From the NCBI GenBank assembly GCA_920105625.2, contig CAKKTE020000070.1, forward strand, positions 62,001 through 126,000: 64,000 nt of DNA, given 5' to 3'. The notes beneath the pieces were generated by a model. The model was not told where the DNA came from, did not search any database, and worked only from the letters and a program-made list of their open reading frames with translations. This DNA comes from Clusia tigrina. Lineage: Eukaryota > Arthropoda > Insecta > Diptera > Clusiidae. Positions 25,581 through 38,800 of this stretch are shown here, in pieces. Numbering within the stretch: the stretch's first letter is position 1; each line of letters begins with the position of its first letter. Position numbers and translations under genes: made by a program.

Positions 25581-28500
25581 CGTCCTACACCTATCAAAGT
25601 TTGCAACATACAAATGCTTGTAACTTTTTACTAGAGCGTCATAAAATCTTGAAATTTTGTACCAATAAAGTACTCGGGCCACTTGTCAATTTAAGCTATC
25701 GCTCAAATCTATGATGCCCTTGAGTCCCAAATCAAACACTGATAAAACTTCAAATGGCTCTAACTTCTATACGGTACGTCCTACACCTATCAATGTTTGC
25801 AACATACAAATGCTTGTAACTTTTTACTGGAGCGTCATAAAACCTTGAAGTTTTGTAACAATAAAGTACTCGAGCCTCTTGTCAATTTAAGCTATCGCTC
25901 AAAGCTATGCTACCCTTGAGTCCCAAATGAAACACTGATAAAATTTCAAATGGCCCTAACTTCTACACGGTACGTCCTACACCTATCAAAGTTTTCAACA
26001 TACAAATACTTGTAACTTTTTACTGGAGCGTCATAAAACCTTGAAATTTTGTAACAATAAAGTACTCTAGCCACTTGTCAATTTAAGCTATCGCTCAAAT
26101 CTATGCTACCCTTGAGTCCCAAATCAAACACTGATAAAACTTCAAATGGCTCTAACTTCTATACGGTACGTCCTACACCTATCAAAGTTTGCAACATACA
26201 AATTCTGGTAACTTTTTACTGGAGCGTCATAAAACCTTGAAATTTTGTAACAATAAAGTACTCGAGCCACTTGTCAATTCAAGCTATCGCTCAAAGCTAT
26301 GCTACACTTGAGTCCCAAATGAAACACTGATAAAACTTCAAATGGCCCTAACTTCTATACGGTACGTCCTACACCTATCAAAGTTTGCAACATACAAATG
26401 CTTGTAAATTTTTACTGGAGCGTCATAAAACCTTGAAATTTTCTAATAATAAAGTACTCGAGCCTCTTGTCAATTTAAGCTATCGCTCAAAGCTATGCTA
26501 CCCTTGAGTCCCAAATCAAACACTGATAAAACTTCAAATGGCCCTAACTTCTATACGGTACGTCCTACACCTATCAAAGTTTGCAACATACAAACGCTTG
26601 AAACTTCTTACTGGAGCGTCATAATATCTTCAAATTTCGTAACAATAAAGTACTCGAGCCTCTTGTCAATTTAAGCTATCTGTACGGTACGTCCTACACC
26701 TATCAAAGTTTGCAACATACAAATGCTTGTAAATTTTTACTGGAGCGTCATAAAACCTTGAAATTTTCTAATAATAAAGTACTCGAGCCTCTTGTCAATT
26801 TAAGCTATCGCTCAAAGCTATGCTACCCTTGAGTCCCAAATCAAACACTGATAAAACTTCAAATGGCCCTAACTTCTATACGGTACGTCCTACACATATC
26901 AAAGTTTGCAACATACAAACGCTTGAAACTTTTTACTGGAGCGTCATAAAATCTTCAAATTTCGTAACAATAAAGTACTCGAGCCTCTTGTCAATTTAAG
27001 GTATCTGTCAAAGCTATGCTACCCTTGAGTCCCAAATCAAACACTGATAAAACTTCAAATGGCCCTAACTTCTATACGAGACGTCCTACACCTATCAAAG
27101 TTTGCAACATACAAATGCTTGTAACTTTTTACTGGAGCGTCATAAAATCTTGAAATTTTGTACCAATAAAGTACTCGAGCCTCTTGCCAATTTAAGCTGT
27201 CGCTCAAAGCTATGCTACCCTTGAGTCCCAAATCAAACACTGATAAAATTTCAAATGGCCCTAACTTCTATACGGTACGTCCTACACCTATCAATGTTTG
27301 CAACATACAAATGCTTCTAACTTTTTACTGGAGCGTCATAAAACGTTGAAATTTTGTAACAATAAAGTACTCGAGCCACTTGTCAATTTAAGCTATCGCT
27401 CAAATCTATGCTACCCTTGAGTCCCAAATCAAACACTGATAAAACTTCAAATGGCTCTAACTTCTATACGGTACGTCCTACACCTATCAAAGTTTGCAAC
27501 ATACAAATTCTTGTAACTTTTTACTGGAGCGTCATAAAACCTTGAAATTTTGTAACAATAAAGTACTCGAGCCACTTGTCAATTCAAGCTATCGCTCAAA
27601 GCTATGCTACCCTTGAGTCCCAAATCAAACACTGATAAAACTTCAAATGGCCCTAACTTCTATACGGTACGTCCTGCACCTATCAAAGTTTGCAACATAC
27701 AAACGCTTGAAACTTTTTACTGGAGCGTCATAAAATCTTCAAATTTCGTAACAATAAAGTACTCGAGCCTCTTGTCAATTTAAGCTATCTGTCAAAGCTA
27801 TGCTACCCTTGAGTCCCAAATCAAACTCTGATAAAACTTCAAATGGCCCTAACTTCTATACGAGACGTCCTACACCTATCAAAGTTTGCAACATACAAAT
27901 ACTTGTAACTTTTTACTGGAGCGTCATAAAACCTTGAAATTTTGTAACAATAAAGTACTCTAGCCACTTGTCAATTTAAGCTATCGCTCAAATCTATGCT
28001 ACCCTTGAGTCCCAAATCAAACACTGATAAAACTTCAAATGGCTCTAACTTCTATACGGTACGTCCTACACCTATCAAAGTTTGCAACATACAAATTCTT
28101 GTAACTTTTTACTGGAGCGTCATAAAACCTTGAAATTTTGTAACAATAAAGTACTCGAGCCACTTGTCAATTCAAGCTATCGCTCAAAGATATGCTACCC
28201 TTGAGTCCCAAATGAAACACTGATAAAACTTCAAATGGCCCTAACTTCTATGCGGTACGTCCTACACCTATCAATGTTTGCAACATACAAATGCTTCTAA
28301 CTTTTTACTGGAGCGTCATAAAACGTTGAAATTTTGTAACAATAAAGTACTCGAGCCACTTGTCAATTTAAGCTATCGCTCAAATCTATGCTACCCTTGA
28401 GTCCCAAATCAAACACTGATAAAACTTCAAATGGCTCTAACTTCTATACGGTACGTCCTACACCTATCAAAGTTTGCAACATACAAATTCTTGTAACTTT

Positions 28501-31500
28501 TTACTGGAGCGTCATAAAACCTTGAAATTTTGTAACAATAAAGTACTCGAGCCACTTGTCAATTCAAGCTATCGCTCAAAGCTATGCTACCCTTGAGTCC
28601 CAAATCAAACACTGATAAAACTTCAAATGGCCCTAACTTCTATACGGTACGTCCTGCACCTATCAAAGTTTGCAACATACAAATACTTGTAACTTTTTAC
28701 TGGAGCGTCATAAAACCTTGAAATTTTGTAACAATAAAGTACTCGAGCCACTTGTCAATTCAAGCTATCGCTCAAAGCTATGCTACCCTTGAGTCCCAAA
28801 TCAAACACTGATAAAACTTCAAATGGCCCTAACTTCTATACGGTACGTCCTGCACCTATCAAAGTTTGCAACATACAAACGCTTGAAACTTTTTACTGGA
28901 GCGTCATAAAATCTTCAAATTTCGTAACAATAAAGTACTCGAGCCTCTTGTCAATTTAAGCTATCTGTCAAAGCTATGCTACCCTTGAGTCCCAAATCAA
29001 ACACTGATAAAACTTCAAATGGCCCTAACTTCTATACGAGACGTCCTACACCTATCAAAGTTTGCAACATACAAATACTTGTAACTTTTTACTGGAGCGT
29101 CATAAAACCTTGAAATTTTGTAACAATAAAGTACTCTAGCCACTTGTCAATTTAAGCTATCGCTCAAATCTATGCTACCCTTGAGTCCCAAATCAAACAC
29201 TGATAAAACTTCAAATGGCCCTAACTTCTATACGGTACGTCCTACACCTATCAAAGTTTGCAACATACAAATGCTTGTAAATTTTTACTGGAGCGTCATA
29301 AAACCTTGAAATTTTCTAATAATAAAGTACTCGAGCCTCTTGTCAATTTAAGCTATCGCTCAAAGCTATGCTACCCTTGAGTCCCAAATCAAACACTGAT
29401 AAAACTTCAAATGGCCCTAACTTCTATACGGTACGTCCTACACCTATCAAAGTTTGCAACATACAAACGCTTGAAACTTTTTACTGGAGCGTCATAAAAT
29501 CTTCAAATTTCGTAACAATAAAGTACTCGAGCCTCTTGTCAATTTAAGCTATCTGTACGGTACGTCCTACACCTATCAAAGTTTGCAACATACAAATGCT
29601 TGTAAATTTTTACTGGAGCGTCATAAAACCTTGAAATTTTCTAATAATAAAGTACTCGAGCCTCTTGTCAATTTAAGCTATCGCTCAAAGCTATGCCACC
29701 CTTGAGTCCCAAATCAAACACTGATAAGACTTCAAATGGCCCTAACTTCTATACGAGACGTCCTACACCTATCAAAGTTTGCAACATACAAATGCTTGTA
29801 ACTTTTTACTAGAGCGTCATAAAATCTTGAAATTTTGTACCAATAAAGTACTCAAGCCACTTGTCAATTTAAGCTATCGCTCAAATCTATGATGCCCTTG
29901 AGTCCCAAATCAAACACTGATAAAACTTCAAATGGCTCTAACTTCTATACGGTACGTCCTACACCTATCAATGTTTGCAACATACAAATGCTTGTAACTT
30001 TTTACTGGAGCGTCATAAAACCTTGAAGTTTTGTAACAATAAAGTACTCGAGCCTCTTGTCAATTTAAGCTATCGCTCAAAGCTATGCTACCCTTGAGTC
30101 CCAAATGAAACACTGATAAAATTTCAAATGGCCCTAACTTCTACACGGTACGTCCTACACCTATCAAAGTTTGCAACATACAAATACTTGTAACTTTTTA
30201 CTGGAGCGTCATAAAACCTTGAAATTTTGTAACAATAAAGTACTCTAGCCACTTGTCAATTTAAGCTATCGCTCAAATCTATGCTACCCTTGAGTCCCAA
30301 ATCAAACACTGATAAAACTTCAAATGGCTCTAACTTCTATACGGTACGTCCTACACCTATCAAAGTTTGCAACATACAAATTCTTGTAACTTTTTACTGG
30401 AGCGTCATAAAACCTTGAAATTTTGTAACAATAAAGTACTCGAGCCACTTGTCAATTCAAGCTATCGCTCAAAGCTATGCTACCCTTGAGTCCCAAATGA
30501 AACACTGATAAAACTTCAAATGGCCCTATCTTCTATACGGTACGTCCTACACCTATCAAAGTTTGCAACATACAAATGCTTGTAAATTTTTACTGGAGCG
30601 TCATAAAACCTTGAAATTTTCTAATGATAAAGTACTCGAGCCTCTTGTCAATTTAAGCTATCGCTCAAAGCTATGCTACCCTTGAGTCCCAAATCAAACA
30701 CTGATAAAACTTCAAATGGCCCTAACTTATATACGGTACGTCCTACACCTATCAAAGTTTGCAACATACAAACGCTTGAAACTTTTTACTGGAGCGTCAT
30801 AAAATCTTCAAATTTCGTAACAATAAAGTACTCGAGCCTCTTGTCAATTTAAGCTATCTGTACGGTACGTCCTACACCTATCAAAGTTTGCAACATACAA
30901 ATGCTTGTAAATTTTTACTGGAGCGTCATAAAACCTTGAAATTTTCTAATAATAAAGTACTCGAGCCTCTTGTCAATTTAAGCTATCGCTCAAAGCTATG
31001 CTACCCTTGAGTCCCAAATCAAACACTGATAAAACTTCAAATGGCCCTAACTTCTATACGGTACGTCCTACACCTATCAAAGTTTGCAACATACAAACGC
31101 TTGAAACTTTTTACTGGAGCGTCATAAAATCTTCAAATTTCGTAACAATAAAGTACTCGAGCCTCTTGTCAATTTAAGCTATCTGTCAAAGCTATGCTAC
31201 CCTTGAGTCCCAAATCAAACACTGATAAAACTTCAAATGGCCCTAACTTCTATACGGTACGTCCTACACCTATCAAAGTTTGCAACATACAAACGCTTGA
31301 AACTTTTTACTGGAGCGTCATAAAATCTTCAAATTTCGTAACAATAAAGTACTCGAGCCTCTGGTCAATTTAAGCTATCTGTCAAAGCTATGCTACCCTT
31401 GAGTCCCAAATCAAACACTGATAAAACTTGAAATGGCCCTAACTTCTATACGAGACGTCCTACACCTATCAAAGTTTGCAACATACAAATACTTGTAACT

Positions 31501-32175
31501 TTTTACTGGAGCGTCATAAAACCTTGAAATTTTGTAACAATAAAGTACTCTAGCCACTTGTCAATTTAAGCTATCGCTCAAATCTATGCTACCCTTGAGT
31601 CCCAAATCAAACACTGATAAAACTTCAAATGGCTCTAACTTCTATACGGTACGTCCTACACCTATCAAAGTTTGCAACATACAAATTCTTGTAACTTTTT
31701 ACTGGAGCGTCATAAAACCTTGAAATTTTGTAACAATAAAGTACTCGAGCCACTTGTCAATTTAAGCTATCGCTCAAAGCTATGCTACCCTTGAGTCCCA
31801 AATGAAACACTGATAAAACTTCAAATGGCCCTAACTTCTATACGGTACGTCCTACACCTATCAAAGTTTGCAACATACAAATGCTTGTAAATTTTTACTG
31901 GAGCGTCATAAAACCTTGAAATTTTCTAATAATAAAGTACTCGAGCCTCTTGTCAATTTAAGCTATCGCTCAAAGCTATGCTACCCTTGAGTCCCAAATC
32001 AAACACTGATAAAACTTCACATGGCCCTAACTTCTATACGGTACGTCCTACACCTATCAAAGTTTGCAACATACAAACGCTTGAAACTTTTTACTGGAGC
32101 GTCATAAAATCTTCAAATTTCGTAACAATAAAGTACTCGAGCCTCTTGTCAATTTAAGCTATCTGTACGGTACGT
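23611..32175. repeat. Recurrent short (129-bp) monomer marker, five copies
   Basis: The junction TATCTGTAC(A/G)GTACG joins unit position about 165 directly to about 37 of the next unit, removing 67 bp. It occurs at 23611, 26679, 29552, 30857 and 32162 (spacings 3068, 2873, 1305 and 1305 bp). 1305 bp is seven units minus 67. All five share the same breakpoint, so they descend from one deletion that was then copied with its neighbours. The first copy has ACAGTACG where the others have ACGGTACG. Although two successive intervals are both 1305 bp, the second to fourth monomers in them differ, so these are not simple clean copies. Confidence 0.85.
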
Positions 32176-32755
32176 CCTACACCTATCAAAGTTTGCAACA
32201 TACAAATGCTTGTAAATTTTTACTGGAGCGTCATAAAACCTTGAAATTTTCTAATAATAAAGTACTCGAGCCTCTTGTCAATTTAAGCTATCGCTCAAAG
32301 CTATGCTACCCTTGAGTCCCAAATCAAACACTGATAAAACTTCAAATGGCCCTAACTTCTATACGGTACGTCCTACACCTATCAAAGTTTGCAACATACA
32401 AACGCTTGAAACTTTTTACTGGAGCGTCATAAAATCTTCAAATTTCGTAACAATAAAGTACTCGAGCCTCTTGTCAATTTAAGCTATCTGTCAAAGCTAT
32501 GCTACCCTTGAGTCCCAAATCAAACACTGATAAAACTTCAAATGGCCCTAACTTCTATACGAGACGTCCTACACCTATCAAAGTTTGCAACATACAAATG
32601 CTTGTAACTTTTTACTGGAGCGTCATAAAATCTTGAAATTTTGTACCAATAAAGTACTCGAGCCTCTTGCCAATTTAAGCTGTCGCTCAAAGCTATGCTA
32701 CCCTTGAGTCCCAAATCAAACACTGATAAAATTTCAAATGGCCCTAACTTCTATA
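25580..32755. repeat. HOR domain 3, right part: mixed 980-, 1176- and 1305-bp spacings
   Basis: This stretch is built from a limited set of monomers. They include TTTCTAATAATAAAG, AAACGCTTGAAAC with CTTCAAATTTCG, AAATTCTTG with CAATTCAAGC, and AATACTTG. GAGACGTCC monomers at 27862 and 29038 are 1176 bp apart with matching neighbours, marking a six-unit duplication. CCTGCACC for CCTACACC is a marker limited to about 27.67-28.86 kb, which supports local duplication there. Order is shuffled compared with domain 2. Confidence 0.65.
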
Positions 32756-33121
32756 CGGTACGTCCTACACCTATCAAAGTTTGCAATATACAAATGCTTG
32801 TACCTTTTTACTGGAGCGTCATAAAACCTTGAAATTTTGTAACAATAAAGTACTCGAGCCTCTAGTCAATTTAAGCTATCGCTCAAAGATATGCTACCCT
32901 TGAGTCCCAAATCAAACACTGATAAAACTTCAAATAGCCCTAACTTTTATACGGTATGTCCTACACCTATCAAAGTTTGCAACATACAAATGCTTGTAAC
33001 TTTTTACGGGAGCGTCATAAAACCTTGAAATTTTCTAACAATAAGGTACTCGAGCTTCTTGTCAATTTAAGCTATCGCTCAAAGCTATTCTACCCTTGAG
33101 TTCCAAATGAAACACTGATAA

Positions 33122-33153
33122 AACTTCAAATGGCCCTAACTTCAAATGGCCCT
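33122..33153. repeat. 16-bp tandem duplication within a monomer (first copy)
   Basis: AACTTCAAATGGCCCT is present twice in a row, followed by a third AACTTC. In a normal monomer AACTTC occurs twice, 16 bp apart, at unit positions 13 and 29. Slippage or unequal exchange between these short direct repeats explains the gain. Confidence 0.88.
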
Positions 33154-34700
33154 AACTTCTATATGGTACGTCCTACACCTATCAAAGTTTGCAACATACA
33201 AATGCTTGTAAATTTTTACTGGAGCGTCATAAAACCTTGAAATTTTGTAACAATAAAGTACTCGAGCCTCTTGTCAATTTAAGCTATCGCTCAAAGCTAT
33301 GCTACCCTTGAGTCCCAAATCAAACACTGATAAAACTTCAAATAAACCTAACTTCTATACGGTACGTCCTACACCTATCAAAGTTTGCAACATACAAACG
33401 CTTGAAACTTTTTACTGGAGCGTCATAAAACCTTGAAATTTTGTAACAATAAAGTACTCGAGCCTCTTGTCAATTTAAGTTATCGCTCAAAGCTATGCTA
33501 CCTTTGAGTCCCAAATTAAACACTGATAAAACTTCAAATGGCCCTAACTTCTATACGGTACGTCCTACACCTATCAAAGTTTGCAACATACAAACGCTTG
33601 TAACTTTTTACTGGAGCGTCATAAAATCTTGAAATTTCGTAACAATAAAGTACTCGAGCCTCTTGTCAATTTAAGCTATCGCTCAAAGCTATGCTACCCT
33701 TGAGTCCCAAATCAAACACTGATAAAACTTCAAATGGCCCTAACTTCTATACGGTACGTCCTACACCTATCAAAGTTCGCAACATACAAACGCTTGAAAC
33801 TTTTTACTGGAGCGTCATAAAATCTTCAAATTTCGTAACAATAAAGTACTCGAGCCTCTTGTCAATTTAAGCTATCTGTCAAAGCTATGCTACCCTTGAG
33901 TCCCAAATCAAACACTGATAAAAGTTCAAATGGCCCTAGCTTCTATACGAGACGTCCTACACCTATCAAAGTTTGCAACATACAAATGCTTGTAACTTTT
34001 TACTGGAGCGTCATAAAATCTTGAAATTTTGTACCAATAAAGTACTCGAGCCTCTTGCCAATTTAAGCTGTCGCTCAAAGCTATGCTACCCTTGAGTCCC
34101 AAATCAAACACTGATAAAATTTCAAATGGCCCTAACTTCTATACGGTACGTCCTACACCTATCAAAGTTTGCAATATACAAATGCTTGTAACTTTTTACT
34201 GGAGCGTCATAAAACCTTGAAATTTTCTAACAATAAGGTACTCGAGCTTCTTGTCAATTTAAGCTATCGTTCAAAGCTATTCTACCCTTGAGTTCCAAAT
34301 GAAACACTGCTAAAACTTCAAATGGGCCTAACTTCTATATGGTACGTCCTACACCTATCAAAGTTTGCAACATACAAATGCTTGTAAATTTTTACTGGAG
34401 CGTCATAAAATCTTGAAATTTCGTAACAATAAAGTACTCAAGCCTCTTGTCAATTTAAGCTATCGCTCAAAGCTATGCTACCCTTGAGTCCCAAATGAAA
34501 CACTGATAAAACTTCAAATGGCCCTAATTTGTATACGGTACGTCCTACACCTATCATAGTTTGCAACATACAAATGCTTGTAAATTTTTACTGGAGCGTC
34601 ATAAAACCTTGAAATTTTGTAACAATAAAGTACTTGAGCCTCTTGTCAATTTAAGCTATCGCTCAAAGGTATGCTACCCTTGAGTCCCAAATCAAACACT

Positions 34701-34720
34701 GATAAAACTTCTATACGAGA
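34701..34720. repeat. 16-bp deletion at the same pair of AACTTC repeats
   Basis: GATAAAACTTCTATACGAG lacks the 16 bp between the two AACTTC words of a normal monomer, so only one AACTTC remains (34706-34711). It is the product opposite to the 16-bp duplications at 33122 and 35278. Confidence 0.85.
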
Positions 34721-35277
34721 CGTCCTACACCTATCAAAGTTTGCAACATACAAATGCTTGTAACTTTTTACTGGAGCGTCATAAAACGTTGTAATTTTGT
34801 AACAATAAAGTACTCGAGCCACTTGTCAATTTAAGCTATCGCTCAAATCTATGCTACCCTTGAGTCCCAAATCAAACACTGATAAAACTTCAAATGGCTC
34901 TAACTTCTATACGGTACGTCCTACACCTATCAAAGTTTGCAATATACAAATGCTTGTAACTTTTTACTGGAGCGTCATAAAACCTTGAAATTTTGTAACA
35001 ATAAAGTACTCGAGCCTCTAGTCAATTTAAGCTATCGCTCAAAGATATGCTACCCTTGAGTCCCAAATCAAACACTGATAAAACTTCAAATAGCCCTAAC
35101 TTTTATACGGTATGTCCTACACCTATCAAAGTTTGCAACATACAAATGCTTGTAACTTTTTACGGGATCGTCATAAAACCTTGAAATTTTCTAACAATAA
35201 GGTACTCGAGCTTCTTGTCAATTTAAGCTATCGCTCAAAGCTATTCTACCCTTGAGTTCCAAATGAAACACTGATAA

Positions 35278-35309
35278 AACTTCAAATGGCCCTAACTTCA
35301 AATGGCCCT
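35278..35309. repeat. 16-bp tandem duplication within a monomer (second copy)
   Basis: This has the same two consecutive AACTTCAAATGGCCCT words as at 33122, exactly 2156 bp downstream. It was most likely copied with the surrounding 11-unit block and did not arise afresh. Confidence 0.88.
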
Positions 35310-35836
35310 AACTTCTATATGGTACGTCCTACACCTATCAAAGTTTGCAACATACAAATGCTTGTAAATTTTTACTGGAGCGTCATAAAACCTTGAAATT
35401 TTGGAACAATAAAGTACTCGAGCCTCTTGTCAATTTAAGCTATCGCTCAAAGCTATGCTACCCTTGAGTCCCAAATCAAACACTGATAAAACTTCAAATA
35501 GCCCTAACTTCTATACGGTACGTCCTACACCTATCAAAGTTTGCAACATACAAACGCTTGAAACTTTTTACTGGAGCGTCATAAAACCTTGAAATTTTGT
35601 AACAATAAAGTACTCGAGCCTCTTGTCAATTTAAGTTATCGCTCAAAGCTATGCTACCTTTGAGTCCCAAATTAAACACTGATAAAACTTCAAATGGCCC
35701 TAACTTCTATACGGTACGTCCTACACCTATCAAAGTTTGCAACATACAAACGCTTGTAACTTTTTACTGGAGCGTCATAAAATCTTGAAATTTCGTAACA
35801 ATAAAGTACTCGAGCCTCTTGTCAATTTAAGCTATC

Positions 35837-38800
35837 TCTCAAAGCTATGCTACCCTTGAGTCCCAAATCAAACACTGATAAAACTTCAAATGGCCCTAAC
35901 TTCTATACGAGACGTGCTACACCTTCAAAGTTTGCAACATACAAATGCTTGTAACAATTTACTGGAGCGTCATAAAATCTTGAAATTTTGTGCCAATAAA
36001 GTACTAGAGCCTCTGGCCAATTTAAGCTATCGCTCAAAGCTATGCTACCCTTGAGTCCCAAATCAAACACTGATAAAATTTCAAATGGCCCTAACTTCTC
36101 TCCGGTACGTCCTACACCTATCAATGTTTGCAACATACAAATGCTTGTAACTTTTTACTGGAGAGTCATAAAACGTTGAAATTTTGTGACAATAAAGTAC
36201 TCGAGCCACTTGTCAATTTAAGCTATAGCACAAATCTATGCTACCCTTGAGTCCCAAATCAAACACTGATAAAACTTCAAATGGCTCTAACTTCTATACA
36301 GTAAGTCTTACACCTATCAATGTTTGCAACATACAAATGCTTGTAACTTTTTACTGGAGCATCATAAAACCTTGAAATTTTGTAACAATAAAGTACTCTA
36401 GCCACTTGTCAATTTAAGCTATCGCTCAAATCTATGCTACCCTTGAGTCCCAAATCAAACACTGATAATACTTCAAATGGCCCTAATTTCTATACGAGAC
36501 GTCCTACGCCTATTAAAGTTTGCAACATACAAATGCTTGTAACTTTTTACTAGAGCGTCATAAAATCTTGAAATTTTGTACCAATAAAGTACTCGAGCCT
36601 CTGGCCAATTTAAGCTATCGCTCAAAGCTATGCTACCCTGGAGTCCCAAATAAAACATTTATAAAATTTCAAATGGCCCTAACTTCTATACGGTACGTCC
36701 TACACCTATCAATGTTTGCAACATACAAATGCTTGTAACTTTTTACTGGAGCGTCATAAAACGTTGAAATTTTGTAACAATAAAGTACTCGAGCCACTTG
36801 TCAATTTAAGCTATCGCTCAAATCTATGCTGCCCTTGAGTCCCAAATCAAACACTGATAAAACTTCAAATGGCTCTAACTTCTATACGGTACGTTCTACA
36901 CCTATCAATGTTTGCAACATACAAATGCTTGTAACTTTTTACTGGAGCGTCATAAAACCTTGAAGTTTTGTAACAATAAAGTACTCGAGCCTCTTGTCAA
37001 TTTAAGCTATCGCTCAAAGCTATGCTACCCTTGAGTCCCAAATGAAACACTGATAAAATTTCAAATGGCCCTAACTTCTACACGGTACGTCCTACACCTA
37101 TCAAAGTTTGCAACATACAAATGCTTGTAACTTTTTACTGGAGCGTAATAAAACCTTGAAATTTTGTAACAATAAAGTACTCTAGCCACTTGTCAATTTA
37201 AGCTATCGCTCAAATCTATGCTACCCTTGAGTCCCAAATCAAACACTGATAAAACTTCAAATGGCTCTAACTTCTATACGGTACGTCCTACACCTATCAA
37301 AGTTTGCAACATACAAATTCTTGTAACTTTTTACTGGAGCGTCATAAAACCTTGAAATTTTGTAACAATAAAGTACTCGAGCCACTTGTCAATTCAAGCT
37401 ATCGCTCAAAGCTATGCTACCCTTGAGTCCCAAATGAAACACTGATAAAACTTCAAATGGCCCTAACTTCTATACGGTACGTCCTACACCTATCAAAGTT
37501 TGCAACATACAAATGCTTGTAAATTTTTACTGCAGCGTCATAAAACCTTGAAATTTTGTAACAATAAAGTACTCGAGCCTCTTGTCAATTTAAGCTATCG
37601 CTCAAAGCTATGCTACCCTTGAGTCCCAAATCAAACACTGATAAAACTTCAAATGGCCCTAACTTCTATACGGTACGTCCTACACCTATCAAAGTTTGCA
37701 ACATACAAACGCTTGAAACTTTTTACTGGAGCGGCATAAAATCTTCAAATTTCGTAACAATAAAGTACTCGAGCCTCTTGTCAATTTAAGCTATCTGTCA
37801 AAGCTATGCTACACTTGAGTCCCAAATCAACCACTGATAAAACTTCAAATGGCCCTAACTTCTATACGAGACGTCCTACACCTATCAAAGTTTGCAACAT
37901 ACAAATGCTTGTAACTTTTTACTGGAGCGTCATAAAATCTTGAAATTTTGTACCAATAAAGTACTCGAGCCTCTTGCCAATTTAAGCTATCGCTCAAAGC
38001 TATGCTACCCTTGAGTCCCAAATCAAACACTGATAAAATTTCAAATGGCCCTAACTTCTATACGGTACGTCCTACACCTATCAATGTTTGCAACATACAA
38101 ATGCTTCTAACTTTTTACTGGAGCGGCATAAAACGTAGAAATTTTGTAACAATAAAGTACTCGAGCCACTTGTCAATTTAAGTTATCGCTCAAATCTATG
38201 CTATCCTTGAGTCCCAAATCAAACACTGATAAAACTTCAAATGGCTCTAACTTCTATACGGTACGTCCTACACCTATCAAAGTTTGCAATATACAAATGC
38301 TTGTAACTTTTTACTGGAGCGTCATAAAACCTTGAAATTTTGTAACAATAAAGTACTCGAGCCTCTTGTCAATTTAAGCTATCGCTCAAAGCTATGCTAC
38401 CCTTGAGTCCCAAATCAAACACTGATAAACCTTCAAATGGCCCTAACTTCTATACGGTACGTCCTACACCTATCAAACTTTGCAACATACAAACGCTTGA
38501 AATTTTTACTGGAGCGTCATAAAATCTTGAAATTTCGTAACAATAAAGTACTCGAGCCTCTTGTCAATTTAAGCTATCTCTCAAAGCTATGCTACCCTTG
38601 AGTCCCAAATCAAACACTGATAAAACTTCAAATGGCCCTAACTTCTATACGAGACGTCCTACACCTATCAAAGTTTGCAACATACAAATGCTTGTAACTT
38701 TTTACTGGAGCGTCATAAAATTTTGAAATTTTGTACCAATAAAGTACTCGAGCCTCTTGCGAATTTAAGCTATCGCTCAAAGCTATGCTACCCTTGAGTC

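Larger units (their letters stand above)
32755..35836. repeat. 2156-bp spaced (11-unit) duplication
   Basis: Roughly 32.76-33.68 kb and 34.92-35.84 kb share monomer order and rare changes at a constant 2156-bp offset, exactly 11 units. Both hold the TTTACGGGA(G/T)CG and CTATTCTACC monomers, the 16-bp internal duplication and the TATATGG monomer. The offset stays a perfect multiple of 196 because the 16 bp gained near 33.13 kb are balanced by 16 bp lost near 34.71 kb. Differences such as CAAATAAACC against CAAATAGCCC show the copies have since diverged. Confidence 0.8.

Noticed and set aside
29552..32175. Clean 1305-bp HOR with three identical copies
   Set aside because: The spacing is exact, but internal monomers two to four differ between the two intervals, so I treat it as a shared marker and not a simple HOR.
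10448..36738. Plus-strand 72-codon ORFs (MQHTNACNFLLERHK type) and a few longer plus-strand ORFs
   Set aside because: They appear only in the monomer class with TACTAGAGCG, GTACCAAT and CCTGGAG, crossing one unit boundary. There is no initiation context, domain or conservation beyond the repeat itself.
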